Origin: Ignavibacteriales bacterium
GTDB lineage: Bacteria; Bacteroidota; Ignavibacteria; Ignavibacteriales; Ignavibacteriaceae
Direction of reading: 5' to 3'
Length of the DNA: 64,000 bases
Assembly (NCBI GenBank): GCA_003538625.1
Contig: DPRR01000045.1
Location: 85,883-149,882, forward strand
The notes below the pieces were generated by a model that did no database searches, was not told the origin of the DNA, and worked only from the letters and a program-made list of their open reading frames with translations. The position numbers were made by a program, and so were the translations under genes. This document shows positions 33,604 through 42,437 of the stretch, in pieces (position 1 is the stretch's first letter; each line of letters opens with the position of its first letter).

Positions 33604-35811
33604 CTAATAATTATGTTTAACAAATATAAAATTATCTAATAGTTTATTTGCATTTTTTACAAACCAATTGGATTTTTTGAACTGCATTTGCATAGCTTTA
33701 TAAAATATATTGTCCTCTTTAAATCTTAAACTAAGAGCAGCATATTTTTTTGCATTAACATAGTCACTATTCTCAAACATATATTCCGAAAGTTTATATG
33801 CTGCAATACTGCTTTCAATATTTTCAACTATAAATGTTTTATTAAATACGATTAAAGATTTTTGATAATCAATATTTAGATTTTCCATTAACTCAATAAT
33901 AATGGGAATTGAACTATATTCATATACTTTTTCATTTAACACAACCAGCATTTTAAATCTCAATGAATCGTTTCCTTTAATATATTCCTGCAAATTATTA
34001 GCCTCAAGTAATTTTAATCTTGTATTGGCCAGGTTTATCAATTGATAATTTGGTTCATCTTCAACTATTTTTTTATAATAATACGCTGCAGAATCGTTTT
34101 GCAGATTGATTGCGTACAATTCCGCTAATCTAAAAATCATATTGTGATAATAAGATGTGCCTTTAAATTTTTCGTAATTTTTTAAAATTAAGTTTGTTGC
34201 ATTTGTATTTTTATTTTGTTTCAAATACGTTTCCGATAATCCAATCAATGCAGAATAGTTAAGTGATTTTGAATTAATTTGGTTAAAAAGCGATTGAGCT
34301 TTTTCTAAATTATTTTCTGATAATTCTTTAAAAGCTTTGCTTAACCTGTCTCCTATGAATCTCGGACAAACCTTTTGAATGATAGAGAGTCTTCCAAAAT
34401 AATAATCAGCCATAGACTTATTATTTGACCATTGAGAATTCTTTAAACTCTTTTCAAATTCATCTTCAACTTTATCAGGATTTGTTCCAAAAATTAAATC
34501 AAAGTCTCCCTGCCCATAAAACTCTTTTACTTTTTCTATTCCATAATTCTTAATTAAAAAATCTATATAAGCTCCGCTGTAAGTGTAAGCCAATGAGGAG
34601 TTCCCTTTAAAGAAACTTAAACCTGTAAACAAACTTTTCATATTTACAATATATCCGTTATTGTATGCCAATGCTGTTAAATCATTTAAAGAAATATCAT
34701 AGGATATTCCATCAAGTGATTCAGCCATTCCTTCAATAAGCGCAACATTAAACCCTGAAGCAAGTTTAAATAGTCCTGTTCCAAATTCGGCAGTAAAAAC
34801 ATGAGCTAATTCGTGCTTTAACGTTTGCTGCCACGAATCAGCACTGATATAAATTGAATATTGCCATGGTTTGGCTACATCTGCATTTCCGGCGCCAAAA
34901 ATTTCTTTTTTCTGATCACGATCATTAAAAAGATAAACATTTATTTTTTTTGACGGGCGTACTTTCAACTGAGTGCTTAGTTCTGAAAAATAAAACTCCT
35001 GATTTAATGCAATCAACTGAGCCGTCGTTGAATCAATACAATCATAATGTAATGTCATTAACTCAGATTTAATTTCATTTGATAATTTTGAGTTTAAAGT
35101 TGTAAATGTAGTAGCAAATCCTAAATAAGGTGAAATTAATTGAAATACTGCGGCAACAATTAATATTAAACCTATAAAATACTTTTTGTAAATAACTGTT
35201 AACTTATGCTTCCTTACGATCAAGAATATTATTGCTATAGAAATAAATATTACTATCATTTGATGAAAAACAAGTTTCCAATCGGGACTCAATCCTTCAT
35301 CATATATATTTCCCGGAAAGAATCCAATCAATGGGGAAAAGAAATAAACCTGCGGATTAAAATAAATCTCAAATACCGGTACAAGTGCCACGAGGAAAAT
35401 AAGTATCGAAAAAATAATTCTATTAAACTTTTTAGTTATAATATTTATTACTAGCGCAGCTGATAAGCCAAACATAATTGAGCCGCTAACAATGATTATG
35501 TAAAACCAGAGTCCATCCCAAAATGAACAAAACATTGTTAAGATCGAATTAATTATAGTTACAATGAGTGGAATTGCGAACAGGACAGAAATATTAATTA
35601 TAATATTTGAAAGATTAAATTTTGCAGTGTTTACAAATCCTATTGTGTACAGTCCACAGATGACAGCGAGAAGCAAACCGTTAACGGCAGCAAACTCATA
35701 CCCAAAGGTACTCGTGAGCGGTAGATTTGCCAATAAAATATTAATTATAAATAATATTAATCCATAAACAAATAATCCGTTTTTGTACAATAGTAATTTT
35801 TTAAAGGCCAT
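33604..35811 (-). CDS. Polytopic membrane metallopeptidase-like protein with TPR tail
   Basis: This 735-residue protein has about seven N-terminal membrane helices (residues 1-240). An extracytoplasmic domain with a zinc-type HELAH motif near residue 333 follows (context TLKHELAHVFTAEF, peptidase MA/gluzincin-like). The last 250 residues are an alpha-helical TPR-like region with several AxxYYxK/YAxxxL units. A second zinc ligand, probably a Glu about 20-40 residues later in LIEGMAESLD, is plausible. Peptidase activity is inferred from HExxH alone. It lies between the CCA enzyme and a Ser/Thr kinase on the same strand. Confidence 0.72.
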   Translation of the reverse strand: MAFKKLLLYKNGLFVYGLILFIINILLANLPLTSTFGYEFAAVNGLLLAVICGLYTIGFVNTAKFNLSNIIINISVLFAIPLIVTIINSILTMFCSFWDGLWFYIIIVSGSIMFGLSAALVINIITKKFNRIIFSILIFLVALVPVFEIYFNPQVYFFSPLIGFFPGNIYDEGLSPDWKLVFHQMIVIFISIAIIFLIVRKHKLTVIYKKYFIGLILIVAAVFQLISPYLGFATTFTTLNSKLSNEIKSELMTLHYDCIDSTTAQLIALNQEFYFSELSTQLKVRPSKKINVYLFNDRDQKKEIFGAGNADVAKPWQYSIYISADSWQQTLKHELAHVFTAEFGTGLFKLASGFNVALIEGMAESLDGISYDISLNDLTALAYNNGYIVNMKSLFTGLSFFKGNSSLAYTYSGAYIDFLIKNYGIEKVKEFYGQGDFDLIFGTNPDKVEDEFEKSLKNSQWSNNKSMADYYFGRLSIIQKVCPRFIGDRLSKAFKELSENNLEKAQSLFNQINSKSLNYSALIGLSETYLKQNKNTNATNLILKNYEKFKGTSYYHNMIFRLAELYAINLQNDSAAYYYKKIVEDEPNYQLINLANTRLKLLEANNLQEYIKGNDSLRFKMLVVLNEKVYEYSSIPIIIELMENLNIDYQKSLIVFNKTFIVENIESSIAAYKLSEYMFENSDYVNAKKYAALSLRFKEDNIFYKAMQMQFKKSNWFVKNANKLLDNFIFVKHNY

Positions 35812-35864
35812 ATTGGCATTAACAATTTTAAATAATTAAATAATAAATGGATTCTTTAAAGCAA

Positions 35865-37799
35865 TTATTTTGAGGTATGGACTTTGCTTTTAAAAATATT
35901 TCCTGAGTTGCAGGCAATAATAAAATTACCGGAATTAAGCTGCTTAATATCATTTAGTATTATTGGCTGCCCGACATTTTTTTTGCGCCAGGTTTTGCCA
36001 GCATCATTAGAAAAGAAAATTTCACCTCTATTCGAAAGAATAATTCCTTCACCATTAGTATCAAAATTAATTTTGTATAAGCCTGCATCAGAATCAATTT
36101 TAATTTCTTCCCAATTGTCTCCACCGTTTTCTGTACGCAATATTTTACCCTCACCGCCTACAATCAATCCCAAAAATTGATTTACAAAAGCCACGTCTTT
36201 TAAATAAGTTTTTAAATCTGATTTATACTTTTCCCATGATTCACCAAAATCACTGGTTTTTAAAATGGTACCACCCCACCCTACAATTATTCCATTTTTT
36301 TCATCAGAAAAACTTACACTGAATAAGTTTGCATTTGTACCGCTTTGAATTTTTCTCCAGGATAATCCTCCATCAGCTGATTTAAATATTAATCCGTTAC
36401 TTCCAACTATAAAACCGGTGTGAGAATTAATAAAGTAAATTTTAAAAAGTGCTTCACTGGTTTTTAAAATAATTTTCTTCAGTTCAGTAGAATTTGGAGT
36501 TAGATAAAATACAGAACCCTCGGAACCACTTATAAATACTTTATTATCAATATATGCAGACGAATATAAATTATTATTATATTTTGTTTTGAATGCTTTC
36601 CATTGAACTCCTCCATCCGATGTCTGAAGAAGTGTACCTGAATCTCCTGCGATAAATCCTTTGTAATCATCAAGAAAAGTAATTGTATTAAGATTGCTGA
36701 CGCTTTCGGATTGAACCAAATCCCATTCGCTTTCCTGAAGATAGTTTGGATTTTTTGAATAGTCTTGTGAATAACTTAACGAGTTTGGGTCCTTATTATT
36801 TTGCTGTTCAATTATTATTGATTTTACAACATTAAAAACAATTACACCCAATCCAATAAAAATTAAAAAAAGTAAAATGTTACTTATGGTTTGAAAACCC
36901 TTTGATGATTTTTTTGGTAAAGCATTAAAATCATTATCAGAATGTATTTCAGGTGATTCTTCAAATACCGGTGTGTATGAGTAATTTTGTTTTAATTGAA
37001 CTATTGCACTTTTAAACTCAATAGCGGAAGTATAATTGTGCAAAGATGATTTACTCATCGCGCTTAATATTATTTCATCAACTGATGATGGAATTGATGG
37101 AATCTGTTGAGAGATTTTTGATGGTACTCTATTGACATGTGATTCAATAATTTCATAAATAGTTTGTGAATTATATGGGTGCGCTCCGGTAAGCATCTCA
37201 TAAAAAGTAATTGCTATAGAATAAAGATCGCTTTTTATTGTAATGAGATTACCGCTAAGTTGTTCCGGACTCATATAAAGCAACGTTCCGGGTCGTGCGT
37301 TATGTTGAGTTATAGATTTTAATTCATCAATAGACTTCGAAATTCCAAAATCCATAATCTTAGGATTGCCGTTCAAATCCAGAATTATATTTGAAGGTTT
37401 TAAATCTCTGTGTATAAATCCGTGTTGATGAGCGAAATCAATGCCAGTTAAAATCTGTTCCATTAATTCTAACGCATAACTAAACTCAATTCTTCCTCTA
37501 ACTTGAATGATACTTTCAATGGTATCCCCTTCAATGTACTCCATCGCAATTCCCAGTACATCTTTCTCTTCAACAAAGCCATAAACAGAAACAATATTTG
37601 GGTGCATTAGTTTAGCTTGATTTCTGGCTTCTCTTTTAAACCTTTCGATAAATGTTGAGTTGTGGGTTGTATTCAGACTTAGGATTTTAAGGGCAGCATA
37701 TCTTTCCAGTTTAACATCAAAAGCTTTATAAACTTCACCCATTCCCCCGCGACCAATAAGGGAAACGACTTTATAATTTTGTATTCTTCGTCCGATCAT
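35865..37799 (-). CDS. Transmembrane Ser/Thr protein kinase with extracytoplasmic YCF48-like propeller
   Basis: This 644-residue protein has a Hanks-type kinase domain (residues about 10-270): the glycine loop GRGGMGEVYKAF, the catalytic Lys in AALKIL, HRDLKPSN, the DFG in IMDFGIS, and the APE-like MSPEQLSG. A single membrane helix follows (about 303-327). Then come five or more BNR/YCF48-like repeats (about 360-640; units such as GLIFKSADGGLSWRKIQSG and GTILKTSDFGESWEKY), predicted to form a beta-propeller outside the membrane. Typical bacterial kinases of this type carry PASTA domains instead. The start ATG overlaps the PP2C stop by 4 nt, so kinase and phosphatase form a coupled pair. Confidence 0.9.
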   Translation of the reverse strand: MIGRRIQNYKVVSLIGRGGMGEVYKAFDVKLERYAALKILSLNTTHNSTFIERFKREARNQAKLMHPNIVSVYGFVEEKDVLGIAMEYIEGDTIESIIQVRGRIEFSYALELMEQILTGIDFAHQHGFIHRDLKPSNIILDLNGNPKIMDFGISKSIDELKSITQHNARPGTLLYMSPEQLSGNLITIKSDLYSIAITFYEMLTGAHPYNSQTIYEIIESHVNRVPSKISQQIPSIPSSVDEIILSAMSKSSLHNYTSAIEFKSAIVQLKQNYSYTPVFEESPEIHSDNDFNALPKKSSKGFQTISNILLFLIFIGLGVIVFNVVKSIIIEQQNNKDPNSLSYSQDYSKNPNYLQESEWDLVQSESVSNLNTITFLDDYKGFIAGDSGTLLQTSDGGVQWKAFKTKYNNNLYSSAYIDNKVFISGSEGSVFYLTPNSTELKKIILKTSEALFKIYFINSHTGFIVGSNGLIFKSADGGLSWRKIQSGTNANLFSVSFSDEKNGIIVGWGGTILKTSDFGESWEKYKSDLKTYLKDVAFVNQFLGLIVGGEGKILRTENGGDNWEEIKIDSDAGLYKINFDTNGEGIILSNRGEIFFSNDAGKTWRKKNVGQPIILNDIKQLNSGNFIIACNSGNIFKSKVHTSK

Positions 37800-38524
37800 T
37801 TTTTTGGTTCAATTAATATAAATGAATAATCATCAATCGCACCCCGAATTTTAATTAATTTGACTAGCTTATTTTTTATTTCATTAAAATCATTTAATAA
37901 CAAAATATCTTCCAGCTCATCATCATTAATAAGATTTGATACACCATCAGAACAGATAAAAAATTTATTCTCATCATGCATATTTAATTTAATTTTACTT
38001 ATATCCGGTTCAATAACCGGATTATCACCCAAAGCTTTTATTATAACATTTTTTTGTGGATGATTTGCTGCCTGTTTATGAGTTATAAATCCCTCATCCA
38101 ATAATTTTTGAACGAGTGAATGATCTTTGGTAATCTGACCGAGCCTTTTAGATTTTAAATGATATATTCTGGAATCGCCGATGTGTCCCCAATAAACTAA
38201 ATTATCTTTAAAATAAGCAATCTCTAACGTAGTTGCCATGTTCTTATATGGAAGACCTGATGAAGAATGATTTAAAACGAATTTATTGGATTCTTCCATC
38301 GCTAACTTAATTCTTTCTAAATAATCATCGATATCGGATGATGAAAAAAAATAAATAGCAGATTTCAATGCTATTCTGGCTGCTAACTCGCCGCCATTAT
38401 CTCCGCCAACACCATCGCATAAAACTGCTAATAAACCGTCGTTTATTTCATTAGTTTCTACTGCATCTTCGTTAAGTCTTTTTACAGAACCGGGACTTGT
38501 AAACCTTAGGTAATTGAACCCCAT
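37796..38524 (-). CDS. PP2C-family Ser/Thr phosphatase
   Basis: This 242-residue protein is a soluble PP2C/Stp1 phosphatase. Metal-ligand motifs are visible: CDGVGGDNGGELAA (about residues 36-49), GHIGDSRIYHL (about 113), KDHSLVQ (about 136) and CSDGVSNLINDDE (about 191). The N-terminus, SPGSVKRLNEDAVETN, carries the usual RxxNED element. It should dephosphorylate substrates of the membrane kinase encoded immediately downstream with a 4-nt overlap. The two genes are transcribed leftward from the 244-bp gap before tRNA-Leu. Confidence 0.93.
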   Translation of the reverse strand: MGFNYLRFTSPGSVKRLNEDAVETNEINDGLLAVLCDGVGGDNGGELAARIALKSAIYFFSSSDIDDYLERIKLAMEESNKFVLNHSSSGLPYKNMATTLEIAYFKDNLVYWGHIGDSRIYHLKSKRLGQITKDHSLVQKLLDEGFITHKQAANHPQKNVIIKALGDNPVIEPDISKIKLNMHDENKFFICSDGVSNLINDDELEDILLLNDFNEIKNKLVKLIKIRGAIDDYSFILIEPKK

Positions 38525-38646
38525 ATATGCACCTTAAATCCTTTTATTAAATGTTTGTTTACTAACATTATCAAAAATAAGAAATTAAAAGCTTATCTGC
38601 CGTAAAAATTTTACCACTGTTATACAAAATCTAGCTAAATATGTAA

Positions 38647-38678
38647 TTTGTTTAACAAACGCTATAAGGTTATATTTG
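38647..38678 (+). promoter_or_regulatory. Candidate Bacteroidota-type promoter
   Basis: TTTG at 38647-38650 and TATATTTG at 38671-38678, separated by 20 nt, match the -33 TTTG and -7 TAnnTTTG pattern described for Bacteroides. It lies about 90 bp upstream of tRNA-Leu. An overlapping near-palindrome GTTTGTTTAACAAAC is present. This is a pattern match only. Confidence 0.3.
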
Positions 38679-38768
38679 CGAGCGATTTTTTGATTCTTAA
38701 ATCATTTCATAATATAAGTTTAGAGTACTTTTTCTGTTTTTGATTTGAATCATTATAAGTTTTTTACT

Positions 38769-38850
38769 GCGAGAATGGCGGAATTGGTAGACGCGCTAGA
38801 CTTAGGATCTAGTACCGAGAGGTGTCGGGGTTCGAGTCCCCGTTCTCGCA
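38769..38850 (+). tRNA. tRNA-Leu (TAG anticodon)
   Basis: This is an 82-nt class II tRNA. The acceptor GCGAGAA pairs perfectly with TTCTCGC, the anticodon stem is CTAGA/TCTAG with loop CTTAGGA, there is a short variable arm, and the T arm is CGGGG-TTCGAGT-CCCCG. The anticodon TAG decodes CTN leucine. The 3' CCA is not encoded. Trigger factor starts 43 nt downstream. Confidence 0.95.
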
Positions 38851-38893
38851 CTCACATATCATGCAAAATAAATTATCTGAGGTTAGTGTTTTT

Positions 38894-40207
38894 ATGGAAT
38901 ATAATGTGTTAGAAATAAATTCTTCGGAAAAAGAAGTTGAGATAAAACTTCCATACGATGAAATTAAAAAAGAAGTTGAAGAAGAAGTAAAAAAACAATC
39001 AAAAAAAATTCAGGTTCCCGGATTTAGAAAAGGCAAAGTACCTGTTTCGATGCTAAAAAAAATGTACGGTGATGCATTAGAGTATGAAGCATCTGAGAAG
39101 ATAGCTAATTCATTTTTCTGGAAAGTTGCTGAGGAAAATCAGTTGAAGCCAATTGGCCAGCCTACTATGACTGATATAAAATTTGAACCTGGAAAAGAAT
39201 TATCCTTTAAGGTTAAATATGAAACAATTCCCGCACTTGAATTAAAAGAATACAAAGCGATTTCATTTGACGTACCTGATTTTGTTGTTAATGATGAAGA
39301 AATTGAAAAAGAAATAGATTACATTCTAAAATCAAATAAGACTCTTGAAGATGCAGAAGAAATTTTGGATAATAATTTTATTATTGATGCTGAAATTATT
39401 CTAGATGAACGAAATGGAGAAAAAATTGCTGAATCAAAACCCGAGAAGATGCAAATTGATTTAACTTCTGAGGGTGTTGCGAAAGAGATTGTTGAAAATG
39501 CAAAAAATAAAAAAGTTGGTGAAAGTTTTTTATTCGCTTATAAAGATGAGCACAAGCATAAGATAGAAGACGGTACTGAAGAGATTCACAAAGAAGAATA
39601 TTCTTATAAAGTAAATGTTTTAGGAATAAAGAAAATTGTTCTACCTGAACTAAACGAAGATCTAATAAAAAAAGTTACTAAGGATAAAGTATCAACAGAA
39701 TCCGATTTTAGAGAACAAATAAAAAAGGATATTCAAAACTATTATGATCAGCGAAACGAAGAATTAATCAGAGGCAAACTGGTAAGCGAGATTATTAAGA
39801 ATAATGATTTTGAACCGCCAAAAACTCTTGTAAATAATATTTTGGAAGAATATGTTAAGGCTGAGGAAGATCAGGCTAAAAAATCAAAATATCCTTTTAA
39901 TAAAGAGGAAACAAAAAAACGATTATTAAAATCTGCAGAGAACGAAGTTAAGTGGTATCTGATTAAAACTAAAATTCAAAAGGATGAAGATATTACGATA
40001 ACTGATGAAGAAATAAAAGAATATGCTGAGAAAGATGTTGAAAAAACCGGCATCTCTTTAGACAAATTGATGAATTACTACAAAACTACAAATCAATCAG
40101 AAAGAATACTGGATCAAAAGTTATTTGAATTTTTAAAATCCAATAACACCATTAATAAAGTTCATCCAGATAAAATGAAATTAAAACAAGAGGCTGAAAA
40201 TGAATAA
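38894..40207 (+). CDS. tig: Trigger factor
   Basis: This is a 437-residue ribosome-associated chaperone and PPIase from ATG 38894. The longer open frame begins inside tRNA-Leu and is excluded. The N-terminal ribosome-binding domain has the signature GFRKGKVP (about residues 45-52). The middle FKBP-like domain (about 155-255) is charged and degenerate. The C-terminal helical arms extend from about 260 to the end. GAGG lies about 12 nt upstream of the start. It overlaps clpP by 8 nt, the usual tig-clpP arrangement, so nascent-chain folding and proteolysis are co-expressed. Confidence 0.93.
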   Translation: MEYNVLEINSSEKEVEIKLPYDEIKKEVEEEVKKQSKKIQVPGFRKGKVPVSMLKKMYGDALEYEASEKIANSFFWKVAEENQLKPIGQPTMTDIKFEPGKELSFKVKYETIPALELKEYKAISFDVPDFVVNDEEIEKEIDYILKSNKTLEDAEEILDNNFIIDAEIILDERNGEKIAESKPEKMQIDLTSEGVAKEIVENAKNKKVGESFLFAYKDEHKHKIEDGTEEIHKEEYSYKVNVLGIKKIVLPELNEDLIKKVTKDKVSTESDFREQIKKDIQNYYDQRNEELIRGKLVSEIIKNNDFEPPKTLVNNILEEYVKAEEDQAKKSKYPFNKEETKKRLLKSAENEVKWYLIKTKIQKDEDITITDEEIKEYAEKDVEKTGISLDKLMNYYKTTNQSERILDQKLFEFLKSNNTINKVHPDKMKLKQEAENE

Positions 40208-40820
40208 TAATATTGAAATATATAATCAGTTGGTTCCGTATGTAATTGAACAAACCGGACGCGGCGAAAGAGGAATGGATATCTATTCCCGTTTGCTCAG
40301 AGAGCGAATTATATTCTTAGGTACTGCAATTGATGATCATATTGCAAGTTTAACAATTGCTCAGTTGATTTTTCTTGAAGCGGAAGATTCAGAAAAGGAT
40401 ATTAATATGTACGTCAACTCACCCGGTGGAAGTGTAACTGCCGGATTAGCAATTTATGATACAATGAAATTTATAAAACCCGATGTGGCAACAATCTGTG
40501 TCGGGATGGCAGCCAGTATGGGTGCAGTTTTGCTGGCAGGTGGTGCTGAAGGGAAAAGATCATCTTTGCCTAACTCAAAAATAATGATTCATCAACCATG
40601 GACCCAGGGAATAGGCGGCCAGGTTACTGATGTAGAAATACATGCAAAGGAATTAATTAAAACCCGTGATTCGTTATATAAAATACTTGCACATCACACA
40701 GGTAAATCGATAGAGCAAATTACAAAAGATTGTGATAGGGATTATTTCCTAACTGCTGAAGAAGCTAAATCTTATAAACTAGTTGATAACATTATAGAGA
40801 AGCGAGTTCCAATTAAATAA
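40200..40820 (+). CDS. clpP: ATP-dependent Clp protease proteolytic subunit
   Basis: This is a 206-residue serine protease of standard ClpP length. The catalytic Ser lies in GMAASMGAVLL (about residue 106), the His in IHQPW (about 131) and the Asp in the KDCDRDYFL region (about 180). The gating N-terminus VIEQTGRGERGMDIYSRLL is typical. It forms a tetradecamer that degrades substrates delivered by ClpX or ClpA/C. No clpX follows in this window, unlike many genomes. A strong terminator ends the tig-clpP unit at 40827-40853. Confidence 0.97.
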   Translation: MNNNIEIYNQLVPYVIEQTGRGERGMDIYSRLLRERIIFLGTAIDDHIASLTIAQLIFLEAEDSEKDINMYVNSPGGSVTAGLAIYDTMKFIKPDVATICVGMAASMGAVLLAGGAEGKRSSLPNSKIMIHQPWTQGIGGQVTDVEIHAKELIKTRDSLYKILAHHTGKSIEQITKDCDRDYFLTAEEAKSYKLVDNIIEKRVPIK

Positions 40821-40826
40821 ATTTTA

Positions 40827-40853
40827 GGGCTGAATTTTTCAGCCCTTTTTTTT
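40827..40853 (+). terminator. Intrinsic terminator of tig-clpP
   Basis: A perfect 8-bp stem GGGCTGAA / TTCAGCCC with a short T loop is followed by eight T residues. It begins 7 bp beyond the clpP stop. Confidence 0.93.
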
Positions 40854-40892
40854 GTCATATTGAATCGAATTAAAAGGAAGCCAAATAGATAA

Positions 40893-42344
40893 ATGGACAG
40901 GTATTTCACAAAGTTTTATTTTTTAATTCTTGTAGTAAGTTTGATAAATGCTGTTTCATTTTCACAAGAGAATCGATTTAAAATACTTGACGAATATTTA
41001 ACTGAATATCTACAAAACAAAAATATACCTTCAATATCTGCAGGCATATTGGAAAAGGGAGAAATAACCTGGTTTAAATCGGAAGGGAAAGCCGATCTTG
41101 AAAATAATGTATCTGTTTCTAATTCGTCATTATATCGAATTGCTTCCATAAGCAAACCGATAACTGCCGTGGCTATTCTTCATCTCTGGGAACGCGGTCT
41201 TGTTAGTCTTGATACCGACGCACGAACTTATATTCCAAACTTTCCTGTGAAAAAATACAAATTCACAATAAGACAATTGTTAAACCATACTTCGGGAATC
41301 CGAAATTATAAGGAAGGTGAGTTCGATAGTAAAAAGTATTATCCTACTATCGAAGAGGCAATTAAATTATTCGCATATGATTCATTAAACTTCGAACCAG
41401 GAACAAAATATGAGTATACATCTCTTGGTTATAACTTATTAGCGGCAATAGTTGAGAAAGTGACTAAGAGTACTTTTGAGAATTATATTTCTGAAAATAT
41501 TTTTTTACCCGCCGGAATGAAATCTACCGTTATTGATAAGCAGCGTGAAGTAATTGTAAATCGCGTGCGCGGTTATGAAAAAAACGAGTTAAGGAAAATT
41601 GTAAACGCTCCGTTAGCTGATCTAAGTGTTAAAGTTGCCGGAGGAGGATTGCTTTCTACTAATAAGGATTTATTGTTATTTGCTAAAGCATTAATAGATT
41701 ATAAGCTGTTAAAACAAACAACGTTTAATATGATGATTCGTAAATCAAAGCTGAAGAGTGGAAGAGATATTGATTATGGATTAGGATTCACACTTACTTT
41801 TGCAAACGATTCACTTTTATATATTTCACATAATGGTGCAGGAACCGGATTTAGTTCGATGCTTTTAATAGATCCAAAACAAAAAATTGCATCCGTACAT
41901 TTAATCAATATCCGGGACAGAAATTTAGGTGAACCTGCAAAGGATTTTTTAGAAATGCGTTCATCGGGTATTTATATAAAGCCTTCAAAAACACTTTCGG
42001 ATGCATTAATTCAATTATATTTAAGCTCAGGTATTGACAGCGTTACAACTAAATTGAATTCGATTTATCGATATGAATCAAATGTTTATAATTTAAACGA
42101 AGATGAGGCGATCTTTTTTTCAAACGATTTAATTGATATGAATAAAGTTGCTGATGCGATTGCATATCTTAAAGAAGTTATCAAATTCTATCCAAAATCA
42201 TTTAAAACTTTGGCAGCTATAGGTGATGCTTATCTGCAAGACAATAACATCGGTTTGGCGCTAAGGCATTATCGTCTAGCCGCACAATTAAACAATTCAA
42301 ACCAAAGAATAAATAATCTTATAATAAAATTGAGCAAAAAATAA
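40893..42344 (+). CDS. Exported beta-lactamase-fold serine hydrolase with TPR tail
   Basis: This 483-residue protein has a signal peptide (residues about 5-26, ending SFSQE). The penicillin-binding/class C beta-lactamase fold runs to about residue 345, with SxxK in IASISKPITA (about 88), YxN in YTSLGYN (about 177) and the HxG box in SHNGAGTG (about 312). The last 100 residues contain a TPR-like pair of helices (VIKFYPKSFKTLAAIGDAYL). Such proteins are D-Ala-D-Ala peptidase-like or esterase-like and are not necessarily antibiotic resistance enzymes. AGGAAG precedes the ATG. It is monocistronic behind the clpP terminator. Confidence 0.88.
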   Translation: MDRYFTKFYFLILVVSLINAVSFSQENRFKILDEYLTEYLQNKNIPSISAGILEKGEITWFKSEGKADLENNVSVSNSSLYRIASISKPITAVAILHLWERGLVSLDTDARTYIPNFPVKKYKFTIRQLLNHTSGIRNYKEGEFDSKKYYPTIEEAIKLFAYDSLNFEPGTKYEYTSLGYNLLAAIVEKVTKSTFENYISENIFLPAGMKSTVIDKQREVIVNRVRGYEKNELRKIVNAPLADLSVKVAGGGLLSTNKDLLLFAKALIDYKLLKQTTFNMMIRKSKLKSGRDIDYGLGFTLTFANDSLLYISHNGAGTGFSSMLLIDPKQKIASVHLINIRDRNLGEPAKDFLEMRSSGIYIKPSKTLSDALIQLYLSSGIDSVTTKLNSIYRYESNVYNLNEDEAIFFSNDLIDMNKVADAIAYLKEVIKFYPKSFKTLAAIGDAYLQDNNIGLALRHYRLAAQLNNSNQRINNLIIKLSKK

Positions 42345-42437
42345 TTCCTTTTAGCTTTTAATTTTTTTTATTATCTAACCCTACAAATAAAACCTGCTAT
42401 AACTGAACCATTTTCATAAGCATAATGTTTATCTGTT

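Noticed and set aside
38822..38893. N-terminal extension of the trigger factor reading frame into tRNA-Leu
   Set aside because: The extension overlaps the tRNA acceptor and T arm. ATG 38894 gives the normal trigger factor length and an intact N-terminal domain.
40893..42344. Antibiotic resistance beta-lactamase
   Set aside because: SxxK, YxN and HxG are shared by many DD-peptidase and esterase-like proteins. The TPR tail and single-gene context do not indicate resistance.
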